Assembly: GCA_913031625.1 (NCBI GenBank)
Contig: CAJWGB010000038.1
Span: forward strand, 1 to 32,776
DNA length: 32,776 nt
Reading direction: 5' to 3'
Origin: an uncultured Planctomycetaceae bacterium
GTDB taxonomy: Bacteria > Planctomycetota > Planctomycetia > Planctomycetales > Planctomycetaceae
The notes beneath the pieces were generated by a model. The model was not told the origin of the DNA, did no database searches, and saw nothing but the letters and a program-made list of their open reading frames with translations. Below, piece by piece: positions 14,817-23,667 of the stretch (position 1 is its first letter; each line of letters opens with the position of its first letter). The position numbers were made by a program, and so were the translations under genes.

Positions 14817-17081
14817 ATGCGCACAAGCTCACACCTGTTGGTGGCCGTTGTGATCATGATCGCGGGCAGCAGATGTCAGCAGTCCGCAGTGGCTGCCGGA
14901 TCGAAAACGCCCGAGTTTACGGAACTCAGTCAACAGTTCTTCGAAGCTCACTGCCTCTCCTGCCACGGTGCCGAAGATCCGGAAGGCGATTTTTCGCTGC
15001 ACGATCTCGGCGAAGATTTTCAGTCACCGGAAGCGAGTCAAAGGTGGCTGGCTGTCCTGCGTCAGTTGGAGACCGGGACGATGCCTCCTGCTGATGAGCA
15101 GCAGCCCGGGCACGCCGACCGCCATAAGATGATCGCGGATATCGGGGAACAGTTTCGGCTCGTGGGGCGGCCTTTGGAGTTGATTCGGTCTGCTCCCAAA
15201 TATGGCAACTACGTGAATCACGCAGACCTGTTTAGCGGTGAATACAAAGGACCGGCGTTTTCACGGCCTCGAATCTGGCGAATCAGCCCTTATATCGACG
15301 GACAGAGCAGTCCGTTCAGTCTGTCTCAGGAAGAAGGATTCAAAGACTATGCTCATATGTGGAGTCTCGATAAGCCCACGATTGAGTTACTGATGCTCAA
15401 AGCCAGCGCTGGCGTGAAGCGTCAGATCGGGCCTTCGGAAGAGGAATTGAAACAGCAGGACCAAATCTGGAAGCAACAGATTCTCAATAAACGCCGAACC
15501 CTGCGAGCAGACGTTGCCAAACAGGAAGATGTTGTTGCCCGGAACCCTGATGACGAGGGACATGCCAGGCGACTGCAGAGCCTGCGGACGCAGCTTGAAA
15601 GGAATGAAGCCACTGACTTTGAAGAGCACCGCAATCGTCCATCCAACAAACTCCCGGGCCTCAAACGGAATGTGCTTTGGCGTGTTGCCTATGGCGTGGA
15701 AATGCCATCGGAGCAGGATCTGGATGAAGCGGTCTCACGTCAGCTGAAGACAGCATTGCGTCGTGCGCCGAATGCGGAAGACATTACGAAAATGTCGGCT
15801 CGCCTTCGGGGAGCGATTGAGGCGTACGGCAATGAAACAGGAACGCAGCTGACACTGACGTCCATTCTGATGATGCCGGAGGCTATCTATCGGATGGAGC
15901 TCGGACTGGGTGAGGTCACGCCCGATGGACGCAGGATGCTGAATCCAGCAGAGATTGCTTATGCCGTTGGCTACGCATTGACTGATGGGGGGCCGGATAA
16001 GGAGCTCCTGAATGATCTTGCCGGACCAAAGCTCAGCGACCCGGCTGTCATTCGTGCACATGTGGAACGAATTTACGACAGTGCAATTACCGGCACCGAC
16101 AAACGACGGGGGAAAGCTGAGCGAGTGCTGCGGTTCTTTCAGGAGTATTTTGCCTATCAGGGGGCAACAGATGTGTTCAAAGACGGCACGCGTCACCCCG
16201 GACACAATCCGCGGCCGAGCGACCTGGTCAGGGACACCGATCTGCTGATCATGGACATCCTGAAGAAGGACAAAGACGTTCTGAAGGAATTGTTGACGAC
16301 CGACATCGCCTTCATTCGTCATGTTCCCTCGCGACCCGGCTGGGAGACGATCTCGTCCTATAGCGTGACAAAGAAGCAAGTGCGTGAACGCAACCTGATC
16401 AGCGGTGAAAAGAACCGCAACAATCAGCGATACGTTCTGAAGCTTGAAGGGCAGCGCGCAGGAATCCTGACTCAACCGAGCTGGCTGACAGCACACTCCA
16501 CGAATTTCGACAACGACCCGGTTCGACGGGGCAAATGGATCTATGAACATCTGCTGGGTGGCGTCATTCCGGATGTGCCCATCACTGTGGATGCCACGGT
16601 GCCGGAGGATCCTGATAAATCACTGCGTGTGCGTTTCGCAAAGACCCATGATGCCTACTGCATGAAGTGCCACTCACGGATGAATCCTCTGGGAATGGCA
16701 TTTGAGATGTTCGACGACGTCGGGCGATTTCGCGAACAGGAGTTGCTGCGCGACAATAAAACGTATGTTCCCGTCGACTCAGAAGGGGCGATTGCACACA
16801 GCGGGGTTGAGGGACTCGACGGCTCCGTTGAGAACGCCGTGGATCTGATGCACCGACTCGCGGAGAGTGCTCATGTGCGTCAGGTGTTTGTGCGGCATGC
16901 GTTCCGTTATTGGATGGGACGCAATGAGACTTTGAATGACTCGCCAACGCTTATGGCGGCCGATACTGCGTTTGTTCAGAGTGGAGGCAGCATGAAAGCT
17001 CTAGTGGCCTCACTGCTTACGAGCGACTCATTCCTCTATCGCAAATCTCCGGCGGCTGCCGAGAACACTGGCTCTAACTGA
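14817..17081 (+). CDS. DUF1592/DUF1588/DUF1585-type planctomycete cytochrome protein
   Basis: A 754-residue exported protein. A leader (hydrophobic core about 7-17) precedes PSCyt1 with CxxCH at C46, C49, H50 ('CLSCHGAEDPEG') and 'ETGTMPPADEQQP'. A charged, probably coiled-coil section lies near 205-270. The second half matches the DUF1592/DUF1588/DUF1585 series: 'FFQEYFAYQGATDVFKDG', 'ILTQPSWLTAHSTNFDNDPV', 'RRGKWIYEHLLGG', a second CxxCH (C615, C618, H619) in 'CMKCHSRMNPLGMAFEMFD', then 'VRHAFRYWMGRNET' near the end. Such proteins are nearly always followed by a DUF1552 protein, as here 10 bases downstream, implying a shared complex. The two CxxCH sites suggest haem-dependent redox chemistry at the envelope, but no reaction is established. 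An AAGAG lies directly before the ATG. Confidence 0.93.
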   Translation: MRTSSHLLVAVVIMIAGSRCQQSAVAAGSKTPEFTELSQQFFEAHCLSCHGAEDPEGDFSLHDLGEDFQSPEASQRWLAVLRQLETGTMPPADEQQPGHADRHKMIADIGEQFRLVGRPLELIRSAPKYGNYVNHADLFSGEYKGPAFSRPRIWRISPYIDGQSSPFSLSQEEGFKDYAHMWSLDKPTIELLMLKASAGVKRQIGPSEEELKQQDQIWKQQILNKRRTLRADVAKQEDVVARNPDDEGHARRLQSLRTQLERNEATDFEEHRNRPSNKLPGLKRNVLWRVAYGVEMPSEQDLDEAVSRQLKTALRRAPNAEDITKMSARLRGAIEAYGNETGTQLTLTSILMMPEAIYRMELGLGEVTPDGRRMLNPAEIAYAVGYALTDGGPDKELLNDLAGPKLSDPAVIRAHVERIYDSAITGTDKRRGKAERVLRFFQEYFAYQGATDVFKDGTRHPGHNPRPSDLVRDTDLLIMDILKKDKDVLKELLTTDIAFIRHVPSRPGWETISSYSVTKKQVRERNLISGEKNRNNQRYVLKLEGQRAGILTQPSWLTAHSTNFDNDPVRRGKWIYEHLLGGVIPDVPITVDATVPEDPDKSLRVRFAKTHDAYCMKCHSRMNPLGMAFEMFDDVGRFREQELLRDNKTYVPVDSEGAIAHSGVEGLDGSVENAVDLMHRLAESAHVRQVFVRHAFRYWMGRNETLNDSPTLMAADTAFVQSGGSMKALVASLLTSDSFLYRKSPAAAENTGSN

Positions 17082-17091
17082 GAGAAGAACA

Positions 17092-18519
17092 ATGACAATT
17101 TCTTCAACACGTCGAGATCTGCTGAAAGGCGTCACGCTTGGGAGTGGGGCGCTTGTGCTGTCACCACTGGTCAGTCAGCTGGCGGCTCAGGTTTCCGGAT
17201 CCAAAGAGTTTCCACAGCGATTCGTCTTCGTTGTGAAGTCGAGTGGCCTGACGCCTGGTCATATCGTCCCGGAGACATTCGTCGATGACTACATCGTTCA
17301 GAAGGAGAGTTACATCGCCGGTGAGGGGTATACCAGTGGTGTGCAGATGAAGGACTGCGATCGGTTCATTCGACGGCCGCTGAAGAATGCCGTCCTGAAT
17401 GAGTCGATGAAGTCACTGCAGCCTTACCGGGATCGGCTGACGATTCTGCAGGGACTCAGCGGCAACATGGTGACGGGCGGGCACATGTCAGGCTATGGCG
17501 CGATGAGCTGTATGAAGGATCTGATGGCTGAAACGATCGACCACAAGATGGCGACGATCTACCCATCTGTTTTCTCTCACCTTGGGCTGTCTACCGTGAC
17601 AGCGACCATGGGAGCTCGGTTTGCCGACTCCGTCTGCTATCCGGGGATTTCGGCCGCGAGCAGCACAAAGGCTCTCCCGTTTCACGGGAGCCCGACTCAG
17701 GCCTATCAGTCTCTTTTTGGATCGGTCGCGACCGGCAATGACCGAAAACAGTTCGAGGCACGCGGAAACCTGTTTGATTACCTCGGCGAAGATGTGAAGG
17801 CCTTGAGGAAGAGCCTTGCTGGCAGTGAAAAAGAGAAACTGGATCACCATCTCGAGGCAATCGAGGAACTGCAGCGGCAGCGGGAAGGCATTCTGAAGAT
17901 GTCTGACCAGATTCGAAAAGGGAAACCGGAAGTCACTGAGCAATACACAAACATGGTCCTCGAAGACCGAATGGATGCTCATTGCGAGATTGCTGCCGGC
18001 GCCCTGATCTCGGGATTAACCAATGTCGTGACGATTCGTGCCGACGGGCTGGGGTCTCAGTACACGAAGCTGGGATTCGACAGCGGGCAGGTGCATGGGA
18101 TTGGGCACGGCAAGGTTCCTGAGGGGGCTGATTCTGTGGACCACGCCCGAGGGCTCATTCGCGGTTTTCAGCTTGATAACGTGGCGACGATTGCAGAGAA
18201 GCTGTCAAAGATTCCGGAAGGCGACGGCAGCATGCTGGATAACACCACGATCATCTACTTCTCGGATGTCGGCGACAAACATCACGCCTCCAATCGGGAG
18301 TGGCCGTATATCGTTCTTGGTGACATGGGGGGGCGACTCAACTCAGCTGGCCATTACATTCAGTATCCTCACAAGGACCACGAAGGACATCGGACGATTG
18401 CCAGCTGGTGGCTGACTCTGTTACAGGCCGCCGGCCGGCCGCAGGACGGCTTTGGGATGAAGGATCGCAATGTGGATGCGGAGAGTCAGCGCGGACCGCT
18501 CGGTGAGTTGCTTGCATAG
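17092..18519 (+). CDS. DUF1552 protein with Tat-type leader
   Basis: A 475-residue protein. The N-terminus has a twin-arginine motif (R7, R8 in 'STRRDLLKG') and a hydrophobic stretch to about residue 31. DUF1552 features include 'YRDRLTILQGLSGNMVTGGH', 'SGYGAMSCMKD', 'LDHHLEAIEELQRQREG' and the C-terminal 'TIIYFSDVGDKHHASNREWP', which resembles the metal-binding end of the alkaline phosphatase/sulfatase fold shared with DUF1501. AGAGAAG lies before the ATG. It is 10 bases after the DUF1592-type gene, and the pair is a recurrent unit in planctomycetes and some proteobacteria. Folded export by Tat implies a cofactor or metal taken up in the cytoplasm. The substrate is unknown. Confidence 0.93.
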   Translation: MTISSTRRDLLKGVTLGSGALVLSPLVSQLAAQVSGSKEFPQRFVFVVKSSGLTPGHIVPETFVDDYIVQKESYIAGEGYTSGVQMKDCDRFIRRPLKNAVLNESMKSLQPYRDRLTILQGLSGNMVTGGHMSGYGAMSCMKDLMAETIDHKMATIYPSVFSHLGLSTVTATMGARFADSVCYPGISAASSTKALPFHGSPTQAYQSLFGSVATGNDRKQFEARGNLFDYLGEDVKALRKSLAGSEKEKLDHHLEAIEELQRQREGILKMSDQIRKGKPEVTEQYTNMVLEDRMDAHCEIAAGALISGLTNVVTIRADGLGSQYTKLGFDSGQVHGIGHGKVPEGADSVDHARGLIRGFQLDNVATIAEKLSKIPEGDGSMLDNTTIIYFSDVGDKHHASNREWPYIVLGDMGGRLNSAGHYIQYPHKDHEGHRTIASWWLTLLQAAGRPQDGFGMKDRNVDAESQRGPLGELLA

Positions 18520-18657
18520 TCTTCAGTTCCTGAATATTCCTGCTGACGTTCCCAGTGGATGACTTACCGAGCCTCCGCACACGAAGAAGGATCCTGGTTC
18601 GTGTCGAAGCTGGTGATCAGACAGTTCCTTTTCAAACAAACAACCAGGGTACTTGCA

Positions 18658-20799
18658 ATGCATCTTCCAGCTTTCAGCCAGTCAGCAGGACGCATGTTGT
18701 CCGTCATGTTATTGGCTGCGTCACTCCTGAGTGCACGAGAATGCTTCGCTCAGGAGCCGAGCGAGTTTCGCTTTGCAGGGATCATTCGCGACAACATGGT
18801 TCTCCAGCAGGGAAAGCCCATTCGAATATGGGGATGGGCAAGGGCTGGTGAAAGTGTTGAAGTCACAATTACCCAGGACAGGGCTGTTGGCGAAAGTGCG
18901 ATCCAGGATGCGGTTGCTCAGCAGACGCGACAGGCTTTACCGTCAACCTCTTCTGGTGAGTATTCCGTTCAGGTTCAGTATTTGGAAACGAATGCTCCGC
19001 AGTTGGAGACTGCATCCGTATCCGCGACAGCCGCGCAGGATGGCATGTGGGTGGCCACTCTGCCTCAGGCGAAAGCCAGCTTTCGCCCGACATGGATTGT
19101 GGCCGCCAGTGAGGGCAAAAGGCTGGCCGTGCAGAACGTGCTGGTTGGAGAGATCTGGGTGTGTGCGGGCCAGAGCAACATGGGCTGGAGCAACTTCAAT
19201 CGTAAAGGACGCGAAGCTGCATCTGCAGACTTTCCGGGGCTGCGTTACGTCGCATGGCATGACGCCTGGTACAAACCCAGTAGCGACCTTCGCCGTCCGG
19301 TTCAATGGCAGGAGTGCTCACCCGAAGCGGCACAGCGGTTCTCGGCGGTTCCCTATCTGTATGGCATGTTCCTGCACCGATATCTGAAGGTTCCGGTGGG
19401 CATCATCAATGTGGCTCGCGGCGGCACAACAGGTCAGGCGTGGTGTCTGCGTGATGAACTGGACAAGCTCAATCATGTGACGGTGCAGAGCGCTCTGAAG
19501 AAGTACGATGCTGAAACATCGGTTTGGGAGCAACCGACGGAAGTTGTTCGGATCATGCAGGAATGGGAAGCGGCCAAAATGGAGGCTACCGCCCAGCACG
19601 CCGTCAGAGTGACAAAGGCGGAAGCGGAAGGAAAGAAGCCGCCTCGTCTGCGACTGCCCAAACAGCCGGGCGATCCTCGAAGCGGACACAGCCCGCCGGC
19701 TGGTTTGTTCAATGCCACAGTCTGGCCGATTCGCCAGTTGGGCATTCGAGGTGTGCTCTACTATCAGGGCGAGAACAACAACTTCATGCAGTGGACTCGG
19801 TATGAACATACGTTTCCGAAGATTGCGACTTCATTTCGGAAGGCGTTTGGCGACGAGAATCTGCCTTTTGGGTGTATCAGTCAGCCAGGCTGGGGCACGT
19901 ATGGACTCGACCCGGAAGTAGCTACCGTTGCTGAAGGTTATGCCATTGTGCGAGACATTCAGCGACGCGCCCTGGCAGGGGATCCACATGGTGACATGAT
20001 TGCGACGTACCCAACCGGAAACTCATACATTCATCCAGCGGAGAAGCTTCCTGTTGCCGAATACGCGTCATTGTGGGCTCTGGCGAAGGTGTACGATAAA
20101 CCGGTCGTTCACCGGGCCAATGAATTCCAGTCTATGAGTGTCAAAGGCAGCAGTGCCTATCTGTACTTTGATTCGGACCCAGTCGTTTATGAACGATGGA
20201 AGCACATTGAGAACAACGCTTACTGGCAGGTTGTGCCCTGCCCTCGCGAAGGGAATGCGGACTTCAGAGGGTTTATTATTGCCGGGGAAGATCGCCGCTG
20301 GTATCCCGCGAAAGCGAAGCATACTCGGGTTGACGGAAAGTGGACGATTGAGGTGTGGAGTGATCTGGTGAAGGAACCAGTTGCCGTTCGTTACGGCTGG
20401 GCCAACTGGCCGACCGGTAATATGGTTGGACGTGAACGTCTGCCGCTGGAGACCTTTCGAACCGATGACTGGCCGCTTGTGGAAGGCGTGAATTATTCAG
20501 ATGAAGCGAAGAAGGCCGCGTCTGAGACAATCAACCAATTGAAGGCCAAAGGGCAGAAGCAGGCACTTGATCGCCGGCTTCGTCAGGCTCAGCTGGATCA
20601 GGCGAAGGATGAGGCCGAGCTTTTCAAAGGAGATACCGACGGATTGATCGACAGTAAGGTGTCTCGCCTGACTGCTGTTCTCGACGAACTACTGGATCCC
20701 AAAGGAGCTGGACGTGCGATCCAGCGAGACCAGCCCGAACTGCTTGAGAAAATTGAGTCAATCAGGAAGCAGGTTGAAGATCTTCGGCAGGCTGAATAA
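18658..20799 (+). CDS. Sialate O-acetylesterase-like (SGNH) secreted hydrolase
   Basis: A 713-residue protein from the ATG at 18658, which gives a signal peptide ('MLSVMLLAASLLSARECFA') before 'SEFRFAGIIRDNMVLQQGKP'. The in-frame ATG at 18559 would bury the signal peptide and was rejected; AGGGT precedes 18658. The N-terminal beta domain is followed by the SGNH catalytic region: 'CAGQSNMGWS' with nucleophile S173, 'YYQGENNNF' (E372) and the block with H459 in 'YIHPAEKLPVAEYASLWALA'. The last 100 residues form a charged helical tail. The family removes O-acetyl groups from sialic acid or other sugars such as those in acetylated plant or algal polysaccharides. An insert near residues 280-345 is rich in charged residues. 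It lies between redox and sulfatase genes, consistent with glycan breakdown. Confidence 0.9.
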   Translation: MHLPAFSQSAGRMLSVMLLAASLLSARECFAQEPSEFRFAGIIRDNMVLQQGKPIRIWGWARAGESVEVTITQDRAVGESAIQDAVAQQTRQALPSTSSGEYSVQVQYLETNAPQLETASVSATAAQDGMWVATLPQAKASFRPTWIVAASEGKRLAVQNVLVGEIWVCAGQSNMGWSNFNRKGREAASADFPGLRYVAWHDAWYKPSSDLRRPVQWQECSPEAAQRFSAVPYLYGMFLHRYLKVPVGIINVARGGTTGQAWCLRDELDKLNHVTVQSALKKYDAETSVWEQPTEVVRIMQEWEAAKMEATAQHAVRVTKAEAEGKKPPRLRLPKQPGDPRSGHSPPAGLFNATVWPIRQLGIRGVLYYQGENNNFMQWTRYEHTFPKIATSFRKAFGDENLPFGCISQPGWGTYGLDPEVATVAEGYAIVRDIQRRALAGDPHGDMIATYPTGNSYIHPAEKLPVAEYASLWALAKVYDKPVVHRANEFQSMSVKGSSAYLYFDSDPVVYERWKHIENNAYWQVVPCPREGNADFRGFIIAGEDRRWYPAKAKHTRVDGKWTIEVWSDLVKEPVAVRYGWANWPTGNMVGRERLPLETFRTDDWPLVEGVNYSDEAKKAASETINQLKAKGQKQALDRRLRQAQLDQAKDEAELFKGDTDGLIDSKVSRLTAVLDELLDPKGAGRAIQRDQPELLEKIESIRKQVEDLRQAE

Positions 20800-20865
20800 C
20801 GCTCGTGTCTCTCCATCTGCAATTACCTCTACAACGCCGGACAGCCCGGTGCGGAGACGAACTGT

Positions 20866-22179
20866 ATGATCCAGTTGCTCAGAATTTTTCGTTGGTCGTT
20901 TCGGCTGAATACGGTGGCGTGTCTTCTGGCATTTACAGGCGCACGCACTGTGTTTGCGGAACGCCCGCCGAATATCGTGATCATTCTTGCTGACGATCTA
21001 GGGTGTTGCGATCTGGCCCTGTACGACGGATGGGTGAAGACGCCTTGCATCGAACAGATGGCACGGGACGGAATGCTGTTCACGGATTTTCACACAAACT
21101 CCTCCGTGTGCAGCCCCACGAGAACCGCGTTTCTGACAGGGCGTTACCAGCAACGTACGGGTGTCGTGGATGTGATTGTTGGGAATCGCGAACCGGACCA
21201 CGGTATCCCTCCGACCACTCCCACGCTGCCCCGCGTCTTCAGTGACAACGGATATGCGACGGCCATCTTTGGGAAATGGCACTGTGGATATCAGGATAAG
21301 TACAACCCGGTTCATCACGGGTTTGATGAGTTTGTGGGATTCCTGAATGGAGGATCAGACTACCATCGGCATGGTGGATGGCGAGTCGGGTTGAAGCAAA
21401 CCGATGTGCCCGGTTATTCGACTCATGTGATCACTGATCGCAGCGTCGACTTTATCAGGCGGCACCGGGAAATGCCCTTCTTTCTCTACGTGTCTCATGC
21501 AGCCGTTCATAATCCGTATCAGACGATTGAGGATACGCCGGAGAAGCGGGTGAAAGGGGAGAATCCCAATCATCTCAACGAGAAGAACCGCGCGAAGTAC
21601 AAGTGGATGCTGGAAGATCTGGACCACGGTGTTGGTCAGATTCTGGATGCACTCAAAGAGCTGAAGCTGACTGAAAACACGCTCGTCATCTTTTTCTCGG
21701 ACAATGGAGCCGTGGGAATGTGCCCACGCGAGTTCCGTCATCGACGAGGCGGAAAGTTCAGCCACTATGAAGGCGGTCACCGTGTTCCTGCAGTGGCCAT
21801 GTGGCCAGGCAGGATCAAGCCTGGAACACGCTCCGACAGTCTGGTGGTAGGGTTTGATTTGTTTCCAACGTTGACGGAAATTGCCGGGATTTCGGACAGC
21901 AATCCGGACAATCTGGATGGTGTCAGCTTTCGATCTCACCTGCTGGAGCAGAAGCCGTTTCCGAACCGAGATGTCTTCTTTGGTTACGAACCCAGGCTTG
22001 GGACAGCAATGCGGCGTGGTGACTGGAAGATGATCATTAAGGAAAGCAGCGTTCAGTTGTACAATCTGAATGACGACCCACGCGAGGCAACCGATGTGAC
22101 GGATGAGCATCCTGCAGTGTCAAGATCAATGCAGCAGGCCATCGAGCGGTTTCGGGCTGAGGTGACTCCGGGGTCATAG
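20866..22179 (+). CDS. Formylglycine-dependent sulfatase
   Basis: A 437-residue exported sulfatase. A leader with hydrophobic core at about 15-26 precedes 'PPNIVIILADDLGCCDL', the metal-binding Asp pair. The formylglycine motif is C82-S-P-T-R ('SSVCSPTRTAFLTGRYQQRT'), the type made by the anaerobic or aerobic formylglycine-generating enzymes. Other landmarks are 'ATAIFGKWHCG', 'FLYVSHAAVHNP' and 'LVIFFSDNGA', and the C-terminal 'RRGDWKMIIKE' with 'LYNLNDDPREATDVT'. All expected active-site regions are present, so it should be active. It would cleave sulfate esters from a carbohydrate or aryl substrate in the periplasm or outside. The preceding acetylesterase-like gene ends 66 bases upstream; no maturation enzyme gene is in the window. 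Confidence 0.95.
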   Translation: MIQLLRIFRWSFRLNTVACLLAFTGARTVFAERPPNIVIILADDLGCCDLALYDGWVKTPCIEQMARDGMLFTDFHTNSSVCSPTRTAFLTGRYQQRTGVVDVIVGNREPDHGIPPTTPTLPRVFSDNGYATAIFGKWHCGYQDKYNPVHHGFDEFVGFLNGGSDYHRHGGWRVGLKQTDVPGYSTHVITDRSVDFIRRHREMPFFLYVSHAAVHNPYQTIEDTPEKRVKGENPNHLNEKNRAKYKWMLEDLDHGVGQILDALKELKLTENTLVIFFSDNGAVGMCPREFRHRRGGKFSHYEGGHRVPAVAMWPGRIKPGTRSDSLVVGFDLFPTLTEIAGISDSNPDNLDGVSFRSHLLEQKPFPNRDVFFGYEPRLGTAMRRGDWKMIIKESSVQLYNLNDDPREATDVTDEHPAVSRSMQQAIERFRAEVTPGS

Positions 22180-22206
22180 GCGGGCGCTGCATTTGTGACC
22201 ACCTGT

Positions 22207-22234
22207 TTCGACTGCCCGTGTGTTAGGGTATAAT
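22207..22234 (+). promoter_or_regulatory. Probable sigma70-type promoter for the first DUF1501 gene
   Basis: A perfect TATAAT at 22229-22234 with TTCGAC at 22207-22212 (16-base spacing) lies 29 bases before the ATG at 22263. The -35 is weak, but this is the clearest -10 hexamer in an intergenic gap of the window and the gap of 83 bases would suit it. Confidence 0.4.
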
Positions 22235-22262
22235 TTGACTCCACCCAAACAGCAGGTAAGTC

Positions 22263-23612
22263 ATGCTTGATATCACACAGACAGGTAGCGGCAGTCACAG
22301 TCGGGCCGATCGCCGCAGCATACTCAGAGCAGGTATGCTGGGTTTAGGCGGGCTTGGGCTGGCAGACTTTTTCCGCATGCAGGCTCAGGCGACTGAATAC
22401 AGAACGACGCCTACCAGAAAGTCGGTCATTCTGCTGTGGCAGCAGGGTGGTCCGAGTCATCTCGAGACCTACGATATGAAGCCTGACGCTGTGCGGGACA
22501 TCCGGGGGCCGTTTTCTCCAATCAGCAGCAACGTATCTGGGATTGACGTTTGCGAGTTGCTGCCCATGCACGCAGCGATCGCGGATAAGTTCACTTTGAT
22601 TCGTTCGTGTTCGCATAACTGGAGCGGGCACAATGACGGAATCCCCATGATGGTGAGTGGATATCCTGGCTGGGATGACTCCCGGCACGAATCCACCAAT
22701 CCAGAGCTCGGGGCGGTCGTCAATCGTGTCTTTGGTCAGGTGCAGAATGGAATGCCGGTCGCCGTTGGGATGGGGGCAAGACATTACAGCTATGTGCCGA
22801 CGACAGCGACTGGTTACTGGTCTGATACATTCCGTCCGCCGACAGTCGATAAGGGGCTGAATACAGGAGTCAGCATCGAGATTTCACGACTCAATGACCG
22901 CCGTCAGTTGCTCGACAGCTTCGATGACCTCAAACGCAGAGTTGATTCAGACAGTGTGGTTGCGGCGGACAGTTTTCAAGAGCAGGCGTTCGATATTATC
23001 AGCGGGTCCAAAGCAAGGGACGCATTTGATGTCTCGCTGGAAGATGAAGCGACTCGGAACAGGTACGGAGACGGATGGGGGAAGCAGGCACTCCAGGCAC
23101 GCCGACTTGTCGAGGCCGGAGTCAACTTTGTGACGGTGGGTGTTCCGGGCGACAGTGAGATCTATAACTGGGATGACCATGCGGTGAACGGAGATCTTCC
23201 AACCGCGATGCGCCAGCGTCTGCCTCGGTTTGATCGGGTTGTGACGGCCCTCATCGAAGATGTGCATCAGCGAGGCCTGGCGGAAGACGTCCTGATTGTC
23301 GTAACAGGGGAATTCGGCCGGACTCCCAAAGGTAACCTCCGAAAAGGAAATAGTGACGGAAAGATGAACTGGGGACGTGATCACTGGGCCAGCGCAATGT
23401 CGATCCTTGTCTCCGGTGGCAACATTCCAATGGGGCAGGTGTACGGCGCGACCAACTCAAAGGGCGAGCATCCGGTCCACAGGAAGGTCAGTCCCCAGGA
23501 TATTCACGCGACAATTTATCACCATCTGGGGATCGACTACCGGAAGACATTCAATGATCCGGCTGGGCGACCGATTCATATCTGCTACGGCGAACACATT
23601 ACGAATTGGTAA
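22263..23612 (+). CDS. DUF1501 protein with Tat-type leader (first copy)
   Basis: A 449-residue protein beginning with a long hydrophilic lead and a twin arginine (R17, R18, 'DRRSILRAGMLGLGGLGLAD'). The DUF1501 core includes 'SVILLWQQGGPSHLETYDMK', 'CELLPMHAAIADKFTLIRSC', 'NWSGHNDGIPMMVSGYPG', 'GGVNFVTVGVP'-like strand 'AGVNFVTVGVPGD', 'VTGEFGRTPKG' and 'HWASAMSILVSGG'. DUF1501 proteins belong to the alkaline phosphatase-like superfamily and occur in pairs with DUF1549/DUF1553 proteins, though here the neighbours are a sulfatase and a second DUF1501. AGGTAAG precedes the ATG. The substrate is unknown; a sulfo- or phospho-hydrolase role is possible because of the fold. Confidence 0.93.
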   Translation: MLDITQTGSGSHSRADRRSILRAGMLGLGGLGLADFFRMQAQATEYRTTPTRKSVILLWQQGGPSHLETYDMKPDAVRDIRGPFSPISSNVSGIDVCELLPMHAAIADKFTLIRSCSHNWSGHNDGIPMMVSGYPGWDDSRHESTNPELGAVVNRVFGQVQNGMPVAVGMGARHYSYVPTTATGYWSDTFRPPTVDKGLNTGVSIEISRLNDRRQLLDSFDDLKRRVDSDSVVAADSFQEQAFDIISGSKARDAFDVSLEDEATRNRYGDGWGKQALQARRLVEAGVNFVTVGVPGDSEIYNWDDHAVNGDLPTAMRQRLPRFDRVVTALIEDVHQRGLAEDVLIVVTGEFGRTPKGNLRKGNSDGKMNWGRDHWASAMSILVSGGNIPMGQVYGATNSKGEHPVHRKVSPQDIHATIYHHLGIDYRKTFNDPAGRPIHICYGEHITNW

Positions 23613-23667
23613 CCAGGTCAAAATTGAAACCGGAGCTGCAAGAACAGAAATGAATCTGGAGCACGAA

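Noticed and set aside
15735-16550. 271-codon minus-strand open frame
   Set aside because: Antisense to the DUF1592-type gene, no start signal and no recognised family.
21355-22110. 251-codon minus-strand open frame
   Set aside because: Lies within the intact sulfatase gene on the other strand; no domain.
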